A DNA stretch of 64,000 bases, from IMG/VR virus record IMGVR_UViG_3300045303_000182, positions 45,847 to 109,846 of that record. The stretch is one strand, 5' to 3'. Of this stretch, positions 48,743 through 56,102 are shown in pieces. The notes under the pieces were generated by a model. That model made no database searches and was not told the origin of the DNA. It was given only the letters and a program-made list of their open reading frames with translations. Source of the stretch: a virus. The translations under genes and the position numbers were made by a program. Position 1 is the stretch's first letter. Each line of letters opens with the position of its first letter.

Positions 48743-49336
48743 CTAGCAGGAGCAGGAGAAGTAGGACGGCCTCCGTCCGCGTGGAAACGAGGCCCCTGCG
48801 TAGATCTCCATGTGGTCCCACATCAGGTCGGGGATCGAGCCGCTGGCGTCCTCGCCGTGGATGACGACGTACTCGTCGCCATCGTTGCCCTGGCTGACAC
48901 AGTCGCGAACCAACTGTTCGAACTCGATGTCCATGTCGCGGGCGAAGTTCCGCAGCCAATCCTCGCTGGCCCGCACGTTGGGGCCGATCAGGAGGTCGGT
49001 CGTCTCTCCCGAGGGCGGGAAGGCCGGGTGCTCCCACACATGGCGCAGGCTGGTGATCTCGCGGGGGTAGACGATCAGCCAGAAGCGCGCGTCGGGCTGC
49101 ACCGGCTGCCGCAGGAACGGATCCACGATGCCCACGCTGTTGACCCCGACAGCGCCGCGGTAGGCCAGACCGTCATCAGGGTCCAACTGGACGTGCTGAC
49201 CGGGCTGCAGGAGCTCACCAGCCTCGATCGGGTACACGGCGAGGTGGATTGCGTCCCGCTTCTCCTCCGGGCCGATGATCGAGCCGAGGGTGTCGAGGGC
49301 GTCTGTGTGGACAGTTGGTCGGGCGTCTTGCGTCAT
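48743..49336 (-). CDS. Conserved phage protein
   Basis: A 197-residue protein. RDAIHLAVYPIEAGELLQPG, GIVDPFLRQPVQPDARFWLI and VYPREITSLRHVWEHPAF follow a widely conserved phage protein of unknown function ('RDAiH.Av..v.a...L.PG ... GIVDPFL ... fWl..yPr.it.LrH.W.HPaF'). The C terminus has three Cys. Leaderless: TAGCTT (49344-49349) seven bases before the ATG. Confidence 0.65.
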   Translation of the reverse strand: MTQDARPTVHTDALDTLGSIIGPEEKRDAIHLAVYPIEAGELLQPGQHVQLDPDDGLAYRGAVGVNSVGIVDPFLRQPVQPDARFWLIVYPREITSLRHVWEHPAFPPSGETTDLLIGPNVRASEDWLRNFARDMDIEFEQLVRDCVSQGNDGDEYVVIHGEDASGSIPDLMWDHMEIYAGASFPRGRRPSYFSCSC

Positions 49337-49512
49337 GACTCAGAAGCTAGCGAAATCCCTAAGCGATCCGAGCAGCATTTGCCGGCGCTCGAGGGATCCG
49401 CCGGCGTGGGATCCCCCTTCTGCCCATATCGCCATATCAGCCGCACCTCCAACACGGCTCCCCCGCCTACATGCCGCCTCAACTACCCGCGTTGGGGTGG
49501 TGACGCGAAGAA

Positions 49513-49532
49513 GCCCCCGCCGTAGCGGGGGC
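49513..49532 (-). terminator. Intrinsic terminator
   Basis: GCCCCCG/CGGGGGC arms with a 6-base loop; on the minus strand the stem is followed by TTCTTCGCGT. It ends the 49550 gene. Two related terminators with the same tail lie at 52907-52926 and near 58816-58833. Confidence 0.65.
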
Positions 49533-49549
49533 CTCTCGCCTGAGGACGG

Positions 49550-49993
49550 TCAGGCCGGTGTGGCGACGTGGCGCGTCGGCGCTGTCCGCGTCGCCCGATG
49601 AAGAGCCGTCTTGCCCTTCCCCGAGCGCTTGTTCGAACCCGGCTTCACGCCCGCACGCGCTCCCAGCTTGCGCGAGGCCGGTGGCGGCGTCAACTTCACC
49701 TTGTACCCGCACGGGAACGCCCCCTGCACGTCGAACTCCTTGATCAGCGCACGGTCGTTCTTGCTCAGGTCGTAACGCACCACCGTGTCGGGATCGTTGG
49801 AGAAGGTGACGTACACCTTCGACGCTCCGACCGACACCGTGGCGACGCCCTTGCTGCGCCGCATCGACTCAGCAATGGCGCAGTGCGCCGGATCCGTGGG
49901 GATCGCCCTGCTCACGTCGGCCGCCGTGATCTCCGTGGACAGGTTGCGGGTGGCGTCCTTGACGGTCACCCCGTTCATCTTGATGGCTGGCAT
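49550..49993 (-). CDS. Protein with basic tail, unknown
   Basis: A 147-residue protein. The N-terminal ~100 residues are alpha/beta (MPAIKMNGVTVKDATRNLST, KVYVTFSNDPDTVVRYDLSK), and the last ~45 are Lys/Arg-rich (GSNKRSGKGKTALHRATRTA). AGGAG precedes the ATG. DNA or RNA binding by the tail is plausible. Unknown family. Confidence 0.5.
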   Translation of the reverse strand: MPAIKMNGVTVKDATRNLSTEITAADVSRAIPTDPAHCAIAESMRRSKGVATVSVGASKVYVTFSNDPDTVVRYDLSKNDRALIKEFDVQGAFPCGYKVKLTPPPASRKLGARAGVKPGSNKRSGKGKTALHRATRTAPTRHVATPA

Positions 49994-50166
49994 GCTTGCT
50001 CCTACTCGTTGTAGTGGACTCCGAGAGCGCACCCTACATGATGTGTCACGTCGAGCGCAACGCCTGCTCAGAGGAGCCATCCATGGCCTCCACGCACGGA
50101 TACGCGGATACCCGCTTATCACTGCTTCATAGGTCCGTATGGGACTCGCTACTACTCTCTGGCGCG

Positions 50167-50601
50167 ATGAGACGCCCCCTGCTGCTCGCCGTTGCGGCCC
50201 TGCTCCTGGCCGGTTGCGACCTCGACTACCCCGCCCTCGGCCTCTACCGCGATGTCACCCCCGGAGGCCAGGAGCAGATCGACCAAGGCTTCGTTGTCGA
50301 TGTCATCACCCCCGTCGATCTCCCCGGCATCTGGCTCGCCGCCCATCGCTCCAGCCACGGCTCGAGTTTCGCCAACCTCGTCAATGCCCGCGTCGGTGAC
50401 CAACTGACCTACGGCGGTGTCAACTACGTCGTCGTCCGCACCGCCATCGTCAACGATGCCTGGACCCCGCGTTACCTCGGCCCTCTCGTCCTGCAGACCT
50501 CCTTGCCGGGAGACGACAACCTCCTCGTCATCTGCGAACCGGCCGGCGCACCACCCCCCGGCACCGCAACCGCCTCCCTCCGCGCCGTCCGACTCCCGTG
50601 A
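50167..50601 (+). CDS. Sortase-like lipoprotein with Ser at the Cys position
   Basis: A 144-residue protein. N terminus: lipoprotein signal with LLAGC (Cys17). Residues ~38-125 follow the sortase fold plan: IDQGFVVDV, GIWLAAHRSSHGSSF (His60 in the catalytic AAHR position, like GHR), GDQLTYGGVNYVVV, then LVLQTSLPGDDN where sortases have TLxTC. Here the catalytic Cys position is Ser112, and the downstream Arg position is Asn118. It may be inactive, redirected to another chemistry, or a binding decoy. An LPxTG protein lies 2.4 kb away. Sortase fold is inference from motifs; only one domain is present. Confidence 0.55.
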   Translation: MRRPLLLAVAALLLAGCDLDYPALGLYRDVTPGGQEQIDQGFVVDVITPVDLPGIWLAAHRSSHGSSFANLVNARVGDQLTYGGVNYVVVRTAIVNDAWTPRYLGPLVLQTSLPGDDNLLVICEPAGAPPPGTATASLRAVRLP

Positions 50602-50693
50602 GGCCCGAAGAGCGCCACGACCTCTACGTCCTGATCATCGGCCTGGTGCTGACGATCGCCCTCGGAGCCGCCGCAGCCCGCTGGATCCCTTAG
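50598..50693 (+). CDS. Very small membrane protein
   Basis: A 31-residue protein (ERHDLYVLIIGLVLTIALGA) with a single transmembrane helix. GTG start overlaps the sortase-like stop (GTGA). Probably a partner of the sortase-like lipoprotein. Confidence limited by length. Confidence 0.4.
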   Translation: MRPEERHDLYVLIIGLVLTIALGAAAARWIP

Positions 50694-50751
50694 CGATACC
50701 GCACTACCCAACCCGCACTACGGCCCTATAGGGATGCGGAGTTGCTAATCG

Positions 50752-50832
50752 CTACCCAACGAGCGCAACCACCAACACGCACAGCAAGCCGGTGACGGCT
50801 GCGAAGATCAACGCCTTCGACTCGTCGCTCAT
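50752..50832 (-). CDS. Very small membrane protein
   Basis: A 26-residue peptide (MSDESKALIFAAVTGLLCVL + VVALVG) with one transmembrane helix. Its ATG overlaps the RHH stop as ATGA, which argues for real translation. Role unknown. Confidence 0.4.
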   Translation of the reverse strand: MSDESKALIFAAVTGLLCVLVVALVG

Positions 50833-51029
50833 CGTCGGTTCGGCCAGTTGTCGGAGACGCCCTGATCCTTGCGGTAGCGCTGTGGCCCCCGCATCATGCT
50901 GTCCGGTTGGACGCCCTGGCGTCCCAACTCTTGCCGGATCGCTGCCTGGAGTAGTGGGCTGAGGCTCAGCCCGTACGCCTCAACGAGGTCATCGAGCTCA
51001 GCCGGTAGGTAAACGGTGCGTTGTGCCAT
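50829..51029 (-). CDS. Ribbon-helix-helix DNA-binding protein
   Basis: A 66-residue protein. The N terminus QRTVYLPAELDDLVEAYGLS and the helix that follows (PLLQAAIRQELG) give a ribbon-helix-helix (CopG/Arc-like) fold: a beta strand RTVYLP, then two helices. Leaderless: TAATGT lies six bases before the ATG. A perfect palindrome covers that element, so it probably represses itself. It may act as an antitoxin-like or operon repressor; no toxin is adjacent. Confidence 0.65.
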   Translation of the reverse strand: MAQRTVYLPAELDDLVEAYGLSLSPLLQAAIRQELGRQGVQPDSMMRGPQRYRKDQGVSDNWPNRR

Positions 51030-51049
51030 ATACGTACATTAGTACGTAT
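51030..51049 (-). promoter_or_regulatory. RHH operator and leaderless promoter
   Basis: ATACGTAC (51030-51037) and GTACGTAT (51042-51049) are perfect arms around ATTA. The -10 element TAATGT (51036-51041, minus strand) lies in its centre. The palindrome spans the promoter of the RHH gene, so autorepression is likely. Confidence 0.6.
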
Positions 51050-51234
51050 ACCCCCGGCATCGTCAAGCCCTTAGAGACTATGACAGTTTGCAGCGATAAC
51101 CGGTGTTCACCAGGCACGATGGCGACACCTCGAGCAGATAATGCCTGGTCAGAGCGTTCTGCACTACGGCCGAAACTCCCACGGTCCAACACCCACCGCC
51201 GTTCCCTCGGCCGGCCGGAGGCCGGTCCGTAACT

Positions 51235-51261
51235 TAATAGGCGGCTATCGCCGGCCTATTA
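51235..51261. repeat. Hairpin A with GGC-TATC-GCC core
   Basis: TAATAGGC and GCCTATTA enclose CGGC-TATC-GCCG, one base bulged. It is the most 5' of four related hairpins. Confidence 0.5.
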
Positions 51262-51281
51262 GTTACTAATGCGGGCATGCC

Positions 51282-51303
51282 ATAGCCGCCTATAGGCGGC
51301 TAT
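51282..51303. repeat. Perfect 22-bp palindrome (hairpin B)
   Basis: Arms ATAGCCGCCTA and TAGGCGGCTAT are perfect complements with no spacer. Second of the four inverted repeats. Confidence 0.6.
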
Positions 51304-51346
51304 TGTTGCTAGCAAGTCGTGCTCATAGTTGAGCTCGACCAGGGCA

Positions 51347-51370
51347 TATGCACGGCTATTGCCGTGCATA
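51347..51370. repeat. Perfect hairpin C, TATT loop
   Basis: TATGCACGGC and GCCGTGCATA form a 10-bp stem around TATT. Third of the four, with outer arm bases different from its neighbours. Confidence 0.6.
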
Positions 51371-51391
51371 AGCACGACCAGTTGCCAACGA

Positions 51392-51411
51392 TAGACGGCT
51401 ATTGCCGTCTA
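51392..51411. repeat. Perfect hairpin D, TATT loop
   Basis: TAGACGGC and GCCGTCTA form an 8-bp stem around TATT. Last of the four; only the GGC-TATT-GCC core is shared with hairpin C. Confidence 0.6.
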
Positions 51412-51585
51412 CGTGCCGAGGGATACAGGTGCTCGAGGCGTTCGCTAGTAGCTACGAGCTATCAACTCGGAGCGTTATCGATGAGTCATTGTCTGCATTC
51501 ACTCATGAGCTCGGTGACTGATATGGGCATGGGTGGCTCTCACCGGCCGCAATAGGGCGCGCCGTTGGTATCGGCATATGGGGTG

Positions 51586-51678
51586 ATGAGCACTCAGTAC
51601 GCATGGGACACGGCGCTAACGCCATGGGCCGAGCATGGGCTGACCATGGGCCGAACGAGTACGGTCGTGGGATGTTGA
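51586..51678 (+). CDS. Possible leader peptide of the methyltransferase
   Basis: A 30-residue frame (MSTQYAWDTALTPWAEHGLT...). Its stop TGA overlaps the methyltransferase ATG at 51672 closely (ATGTTGA), so it could couple translation to the enzyme. It has no ribosome site. Evidence is weak. Confidence 0.25.
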   Translation: MSTQYAWDTALTPWAEHGLTMGRTSTVVGC

Positions 51679-52814
51679 CGGTGGACCTCTTCGGAGGCGC
51701 AGGTGGTGCAGCCCTTGGGCTGGAGAGGCTTGGACTCAGGCCGTGGTCGTACGAGATCGTGGGGGACTGTGTTCAGACTCTGCGCCGAGCCGGTCACCGC
51801 GCCGTGCAGTGCGACCTGAGCACGTACGCATGGGACGAGGGGTGGCGTGGTGAGGTTGGGGTGCTGCATGGGTCGCCGCCTTGCCAGCCGTGGAGCGCGA
51901 GCGGATCGGGCCGTGGTGCTGCTGACCCACGCGATGGCATGCCGCACATGCTGCGAGCGGTGGAGGCGTTGGAGCCGTGGCTGGTGACCGTGGAGAACGT
52001 GGAGGGGCTGACGTACGCCAAGCACCGGCCGTACCTCGACTGGTTCGTGGAGTCGCTGCGAGCGCTGCGCTACATCGTGGAGTGGCGGGTGCTCAACACG
52101 GCCAACTACGGGGTGCCGCAGACGCGCAAGCGGCTCATCATCGTGGGGCGCATCGGTGGCAGTGTGCGATGGCCCGCACCGACGCACGCCAAGCAGAACG
52201 CCGGCAACGCGCGGACGTGGAAGCCAGGCGACCCCGACGTGCTGCCGCCCGTACTGCTGCCGTGGGTGAGCATGGCCGAGGCGCTCGGTTGGGGGATGAC
52301 CACGAAGCCGATGCTGACGATCGCCTCGGCGCGGACGACCGGTGGCCCTGATGCCCAGGGCGTCGGCGGTAGCCGTGCTCGGGCGGTCCTCGAGGCCGAG
52401 CTAGTCGCCGGTCGGTGGGTGCTGAACACGGGCAACGATTGGAAGCCGGGACAGGATCGGCGCACCGCGCAGAAGCGCTCGCTGCTACGACCGGCACCGA
52501 GTCTCACTGGCAAGTCGGGCGGGCACTGGGTGCTCGACCGACCAGCGACCACGGTGCAGAACGACACACGCGTGCACCCGCCTGGACACCGAGCGAACGC
52601 CGACTACGACGGCCACCCACGGCGCGGCCCGGACGCGTACCGGCTGAGCGTGGCCGAGCTAGCGCGGCTGCAGGACTTCCCCGACGGCTACCCGTTCGTT
52701 GGCACGAAGACGAGCCAGGTGAGGCAGATCGGCAACGCCCTCCCGGCCACCCTGCTGCAGGCGGTAGTGGGAGCGAACCTGTGGCCCCCGCATTGGCCCG
52801 TAGAAGAGCCGTAG
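51672..52814 (+). CDS. Orphan C5 cytosine DNA methyltransferase
   Basis: A ~380-residue enzyme that methylates cytosine C5 in DNA using S-adenosylmethionine. Motif I VDLFGGAGGAALGLERLG, motif IV GSPPCQPW with catalytic Cys71, motif VI VENVEG, motif VIII RKRLIIVGR, and IX/X RLQDFPDGYPF and IGNALP are all present in order. The start is set at the ATG nearest to motif I (51672); the frame extends 23 codons upstream. No restriction enzyme lies nearby, so an anti-restriction role is likely. It sits between the hairpin block and a TATCGGCATA site. Confidence 0.85.
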   Translation: MLTVDLFGGAGGAALGLERLGLRPWSYEIVGDCVQTLRRAGHRAVQCDLSTYAWDEGWRGEVGVLHGSPPCQPWSASGSGRGAADPRDGMPHMLRAVEALEPWLVTVENVEGLTYAKHRPYLDWFVESLRALRYIVEWRVLNTANYGVPQTRKRLIIVGRIGGSVRWPAPTHAKQNAGNARTWKPGDPDVLPPVLLPWVSMAEALGWGMTTKPMLTIASARTTGGPDAQGVGGSRARAVLEAELVAGRWVLNTGNDWKPGQDRRTAQKRSLLRPAPSLTGKSGGHWVLDRPATTVQNDTRVHPPGHRANADYDGHPRRGPDAYRLSVAELARLQDFPDGYPFVGTKTSQVRQIGNALPATLLQAVVGANLWPPHWPVEEP

Positions 52815-52845
52815 AGGCCCGTATCGGCATACGGGCAGCACTTGC

Positions 52846-52857
52846 GTTGCTAGCAAC
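52846..52857. promoter_or_regulatory. GTTGCTAGCAAC palindrome
   Basis: A perfect 12-bp palindrome 31 bases after the methyltransferase stop. Identical to the site at 43843-43854. It lies 14 bases after the TATCGGCATA copy at 52822. It may bind the same factor. Confidence 0.4.
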
Positions 52858-52906
52858 TGCGAGGCGCTTAGAACGCCACACAGCGCCTGGGCCGAGACGC
52901 GAAGAA

Positions 52907-52926
52907 GCCCGCCCCGAAGGGCGGGC
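52907..52926 (-). terminator. Intrinsic terminator after the helicase gene
   Basis: GCCCGCCC-CGAA-GGGCGGGC is a perfect 8-bp stem with a CGAA loop. On the minus strand it is followed by TTCTTCGCGT, as at 49513-49532. It ends the helicase transcript. Confidence 0.7.
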
Positions 52927-52980
52927 CTCATCACTGCGGAAGGTGAGTCTCGACGGGGCGCTACCACACGCCCCGGAGCC

Positions 52981-54687
52981 TCACCACCCGCCGACGTGGT
53001 GGCGCTTGCTGGGCACCCACTCCATCAGTGCCTCGTACTGCACCGACTCTTCGCTCATCGTCACCGGGCGACCGGCGTTCACCGCGTCGCACACGGCAGC
53101 CTTGCGCTCTAGGACGACCCAGCCAGCCGCGTCGAACGTCGCGTCGCCGTCGCTGTAGTGGGCCTGCAGGACGTGCCACGTCACGCGCTCACCGGCAGCG
53201 GCGCGGGCCTTGGTGATGTCATCGACGCGCAGGTTGCGACCGGCCGTCTGAGCAAGGTCGCCCGCCGACCACGGCACCTGCACGTACACCGCGTCCGAGG
53301 CTGCGGTGAGCGTGACGGCCATGCCCGCCGCCTTGACCTGCGCGAGGCACACCTGCGCGTCACCGGCCTGGAACTCTGCGATGGCGTCGGTGCGATCGTC
53401 GCCGGTCACCGAGCCGTTGATCGACACGATGCTGATGCCACGGCCGAGCAGGGCCAGGCTCAGCTTCGTCCACACCGACTTGTGGTCGTAGAACGCGATG
53501 ACCTGCTTGCCCTCAGCGACGAGGTCAGCGATGTAGTCGGCGGCGTACTCGGCCTTGGCGACGCCCGCCTCTTCGCGGAGCATGCCCATCTGGACGACGG
53601 CCTGCGCGCGGCTGACCTTGTCGGCCCACACCGCGCCGCGCTCTTCGGCGCACAGGTTGTAGAAGTCCTTCTCGACCCGCTGGTACCGGCGCATGATGCT
53701 GTCGGGCAGCGTGGCCGGGACGATCGTCCAGCCGCTGTGGGGCAGCACGCCCTCGCCCAGGTCGGCCTTCTCGCGGCGCACGTAGGCCGTGCGGCGCAGG
53801 CAGTCGTGCAGCACCAGCGCGGTGGCCGTGTCGATGCCGGTGAACTTCGTGAACGTGCGCCCGCCCTTGGCACGGCCCTGGACCGGGGCGCAGTAGCGCC
53901 ACTTGTAGCTCGCCAGGCTCGACGCGCCAGGCGTGACGGCCTTGACGAGCGCCTCGCCGCCGACGATCTGCAGCGGGATGAACGCCTCGATCGGGCGGTT
54001 GGTGAGCAGGGTGCCGGTGGCACCGACGATCGGCGTGCCGACCGAGCGGCACCATGCGCCGACGGCGAGCATGACCTTGCTGCGGCCGGTCGGCTTGTCG
54101 CCGTTGCCCTTGTCGCGGTGAATCTCGTCGCGAGCGATCAGCGACGCGGTCTGCACCCAGGCGCTGGCGACGTGGTGCTTCTTGCCGTTGGCACCGACGA
54201 CCTCGTCGGTCAGCCAGGTGCTCATCGTGCGGCTGTCGTCGCTGATGAAGAACACGTCGGCGTCGGGCAGCGGGAGACGCTTGTGGCCCTTGACGATGCA
54301 CAGGCGCAGGTTGGGGAAGCACGCCGCCAACTCGGTGATGTAGCCACCCTCGGCCACCGGAGGGGCGACGATGATGGCGGGGCGACCGGTGGCCGCGATG
54401 CGCTCGGCGGCGAGCGCGAGCAGCACGGCCGTCTTGCCGAGGCCCATGTCGTCACCGACGAGGCAGCCGCCCCAGCGGGCGATCGACGCCTGGGCGTACA
54501 GGTAGGCGCTCGCCTGCCAGGGGTGGAAGGGGCGAGCGAGGCCGGGGATGACGACCGGCGCAGCCGGGGCGAGCGCCTTGCTGGCGGCGAGCCAGGCATC
54601 GTCACCGAGGCCGTGGAACGCCACGACGGGCGTAACGGGCGCAGCGGCCGCAGCGGCTGCGAGTGTGGGGTCAAACAGGTTGGTCAT
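52981..54687 (-). CDS. SNF2-type helicase / DNA translocase
   Basis: A 568-residue SF2 ATPase. Motif I DDMGLGKTAVLLAL (~80), DEIH in RDEIHR (~186), motif III GTPIVGATGTLLTN (~222), motif V/VI TLTAASDAVYVQVPW and QTAGRNLRVDD (~482), with an N-terminal HPWQASAYLYAQ Q-like motif. The layout is that of single-polypeptide Snf2/SMARCAL1-like phage proteins. It may remodel DNA or strip proteins during replication or repair. Minus-strand operon with the shared TTGGTT...GCTAGC promoter and a TATCCT -10. Confidence 0.8.
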   Translation of the reverse strand: MTNLFDPTLAAAAAAAPVTPVVAFHGLGDDAWLAASKALAPAAPVVIPGLARPFHPWQASAYLYAQASIARWGGCLVGDDMGLGKTAVLLALAAERIAATGRPAIIVAPPVAEGGYITELAACFPNLRLCIVKGHKRLPLPDADVFFISDDSRTMSTWLTDEVVGANGKKHHVASAWVQTASLIARDEIHRDKGNGDKPTGRSKVMLAVGAWCRSVGTPIVGATGTLLTNRPIEAFIPLQIVGGEALVKAVTPGASSLASYKWRYCAPVQGRAKGGRTFTKFTGIDTATALVLHDCLRRTAYVRREKADLGEGVLPHSGWTIVPATLPDSIMRRYQRVEKDFYNLCAEERGAVWADKVSRAQAVVQMGMLREEAGVAKAEYAADYIADLVAEGKQVIAFYDHKSVWTKLSLALLGRGISIVSINGSVTGDDRTDAIAEFQAGDAQVCLAQVKAAGMAVTLTAASDAVYVQVPWSAGDLAQTAGRNLRVDDITKARAAAGERVTWHVLQAHYSDGDATFDAAGWVVLERKAAVCDAVNAGRPVTMSEESVQYEALMEWVPSKRHHVGGW

Positions 54688-54727
54688 GGGATTCTCCGTC
54701 GAGTGGTAGGTGAACGGGTGAGAGGTC

Positions 54728-54760
54728 AGGATACAGGCGTGCTAGCAGAAACCAACACGC
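54728..54760 (-). promoter_or_regulatory. Shared-type promoter of the helicase gene
   Basis: Minus strand: TTGGTT (54750-54755), 16-base spacer containing TGCTAGCA, then TATCCT (54728-54733). One of six copies of a GCGTGTTGGTTTCTGCTAGC promoter in the right third. Confidence 0.6.
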
Positions 54761-54767
54761 CCGGCGA

Positions 54768-54800
54768 TACCGGGGTATGAGATTGGCCCATACCCCGGTA
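54768..54800. promoter_or_regulatory. Two TAYCNNGRTA palindromes
   Basis: TACCGGGGTA (54768-54777) and TACCCCGGTA (54791-54800), 23 bases apart, just upstream of the helicase promoter. Likely paired operator sites for one factor. Confidence 0.5.
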
Positions 54801-54815
54801 CCGGGCGTTGATGAC

Positions 54816-55682
54816 TCACCAAGCCTTGGTGCTGCAGACCGGGCCGATGCCCTGCTTGCGCCACTCGCTGGTGAGGGTGATGCCGCACCGGCCGCACACG
54901 CCCAACTCCTTGCCGTACAGCACGGTGGCTGCCTGCGGGTCGAGGGCGATGGCGGCGAGGATGGCCTCGCGGCTCGCACGGTTGCGGATGGGGAACAGGT
55001 CGTCGGACGCCTGCGCCGAGACGAACACGAAGCCCTCCCACTTGCCGCCCTTCGCGCCGTGCTCGACGCGGTAGAACTTGACGATGCCGTCGTCGTCGGT
55101 GAGCGCGTAGCGGCCCTCGGCCACGGTGGGCGCAGCGACCGGCGCAGCCGCCGTCGGGGCGGGGCACTGGCCGTCGAGGTGGAACGTGTCCCAGCCCTTG
55201 CCACACGCCTTCTGAGCGATGCGACCGAGGCCCTCGGCCACCTTGCCGCCGCAGGTGACGCACTTGGCGGCGAACTTGTTCGGACGTACCGCGGCAGCCG
55301 TGGCGGGACGGTGGCGGCGAACGACGCTCAGCGCGTCGGTCAGCTTGATCGCGCAGGCGACGTTGTCATACTCGTCGGCCGTCCCGGCGAGCACGTCACC
55401 GACGTTGGCCGGGGCGTGCTGGTTGACGGCAGCGAGGTCGTCGGCCGTGAGGCCGTACGTGACCGCCTCGGCCTGGATCAGCTTGATCAGGGCCTTGGAC
55501 TGCTCGACCGTGCTCGACGCGTGCAGGGCGCACACTGTGAGCCACTGGCCGTTGTCGAGGGCGGCGAAGTCAACACCGGCCTGGGTGGCGGTGCCGCAGA
55601 AGAAGCACAGCTTGCCGCTGTACTTGGACGGGATCGCCTTCTGGAACCGGGCGAGTCCTGCGGGGGAAGTCTGAGTGGTCAT
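54816..55682 (-). CDS. Zinc protein with DUF6011-like C terminus
   Basis: A 288-residue protein. Two or three zinc-type sites: LCFFCG (~26-29), CVTCGGKVAEG (~140), and a C-terminal CGRCGITLTSEWRKQGIGPV followed by Cys, which matches the DUF6011 plan (C..Cg..Lt...s...GiGp.C). The middle is an Ala/Asp-rich domain. Likely binds DNA near the helicase and is transcribed by its own shared-type promoter (55721-55749). Function of DUF6011 is not established. Confidence 0.55.
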   Translation of the reverse strand: MTTQTSPAGLARFQKAIPSKYSGKLCFFCGTATQAGVDFAALDNGQWLTVCALHASSTVEQSKALIKLIQAEAVTYGLTADDLAAVNQHAPANVGDVLAGTADEYDNVACAIKLTDALSVVRRHRPATAAAVRPNKFAAKCVTCGGKVAEGLGRIAQKACGKGWDTFHLDGQCPAPTAAAPVAAPTVAEGRYALTDDDGIVKFYRVEHGAKGGKWEGFVFVSAQASDDLFPIRNRASREAILAAIALDPQAATVLYGKELGVCGRCGITLTSEWRKQGIGPVCSTKAW

Positions 55683-55720
55683 GGGGTGCTCACTTTCGTG
55701 GTAGGTGACGAGCAGTTACT

Positions 55721-55753
55721 AGGATGCCGCGGGTGCTAGCAGAAACCAACGCG
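55721..55753 (-). promoter_or_regulatory. Shared-type promoter of the zinc protein
   Basis: TTGGTT (55744-55749), 17-base spacer with TGCTAGCA, -10 CATCCT (55721-55726). The leader then carries CACCTACCA before the start codon. Confidence 0.55.
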
Positions 55754-55831
55754 GCGCTCGGATTTCCCTGAGCTCGAGCTCATAAGCCCTGGTCACAGCC
55801 TCGAGATTGCCGGCGGCGTAGGCCCTCGGAG

Positions 55832-55963
55832 TTACCAGTCGGTGCGGTACATGAAGTTGAACAGGATCCAGATCGCGATGCCGAGCGCCACGAACGCGAG
55901 CACGATCGGGATCACGTCGTGGTACCACGCGTGGTCACCCTGGCGCGGTGGTCGTCGTCTCAT
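55832..55963 (-). CDS. Small membrane protein
   Basis: A 43-residue protein (MRRRPPRQGDHAWYHDVIPI) with a single transmembrane helix (VLAFVALGIAIWILFNF). Its first bases overlap the end of the next membrane gene. Found by reading the sequence. Confidence 0.5.
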   Translation of the reverse strand: MRRRPPRQGDHAWYHDVIPIVLAFVALGIAIWILFNFMYRTDW

Positions 55964-56102
55964 CGATCGTGGGCGCGTGGGCGGGTGAGTCATCGTTCAG
56001 CAGCATCATCACCATGAGCGCGACGAGCAGGACCACGAAGCCACCGACGACGAGCACGAAGAACGATCGCAGCGTGTCGTCGTCAGCCTCGGCCGGGTCC
56101 AT
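55935..56102 (-). CDS. Small membrane protein
   Basis: A 55-residue protein from the ATG at 56102. Acidic N terminus, transmembrane helix (FFVLVVGGFVVLLVALMVMM), and acidic Thr-rich end. The upstream frame is antisense-like. Co-transcribed with the next 43-residue membrane protein; a two-part membrane complex is possible. Confidence 0.5.
   Translation of the reverse strand: MDPAEADDDTLRSFFVLVVGGFVVLLVALMVMMLLNDDSPAHAPTIDETTTTAPG

Larger units (their letters stand above)
51050..51585. other. Non-coding hairpin-rich block
   Basis: About 540 bases without a convincing gene, between the minus-strand RHH gene and the plus-strand methyltransferase. It holds four inverted repeats with a shared GGC-TATN-GCC core (51235-51411), a TTGCTAGCAA palindrome (51306-51315) and a TATCGGCATA palindrome (51569-51578). 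It could be a replication origin, a regulatory RNA or a repressor-binding region. Confidence 0.5.

Noticed and set aside
51235-51411. CRISPR array
   Set aside because: The repeats are hairpins with different arms and irregular spacing and have no repeat-spacer regularity.
53158-54780. 540-residue plus-strand frame opposite the helicase
   Set aside because: It has no motif and antisense composition, and the helicase motifs prove the minus strand.
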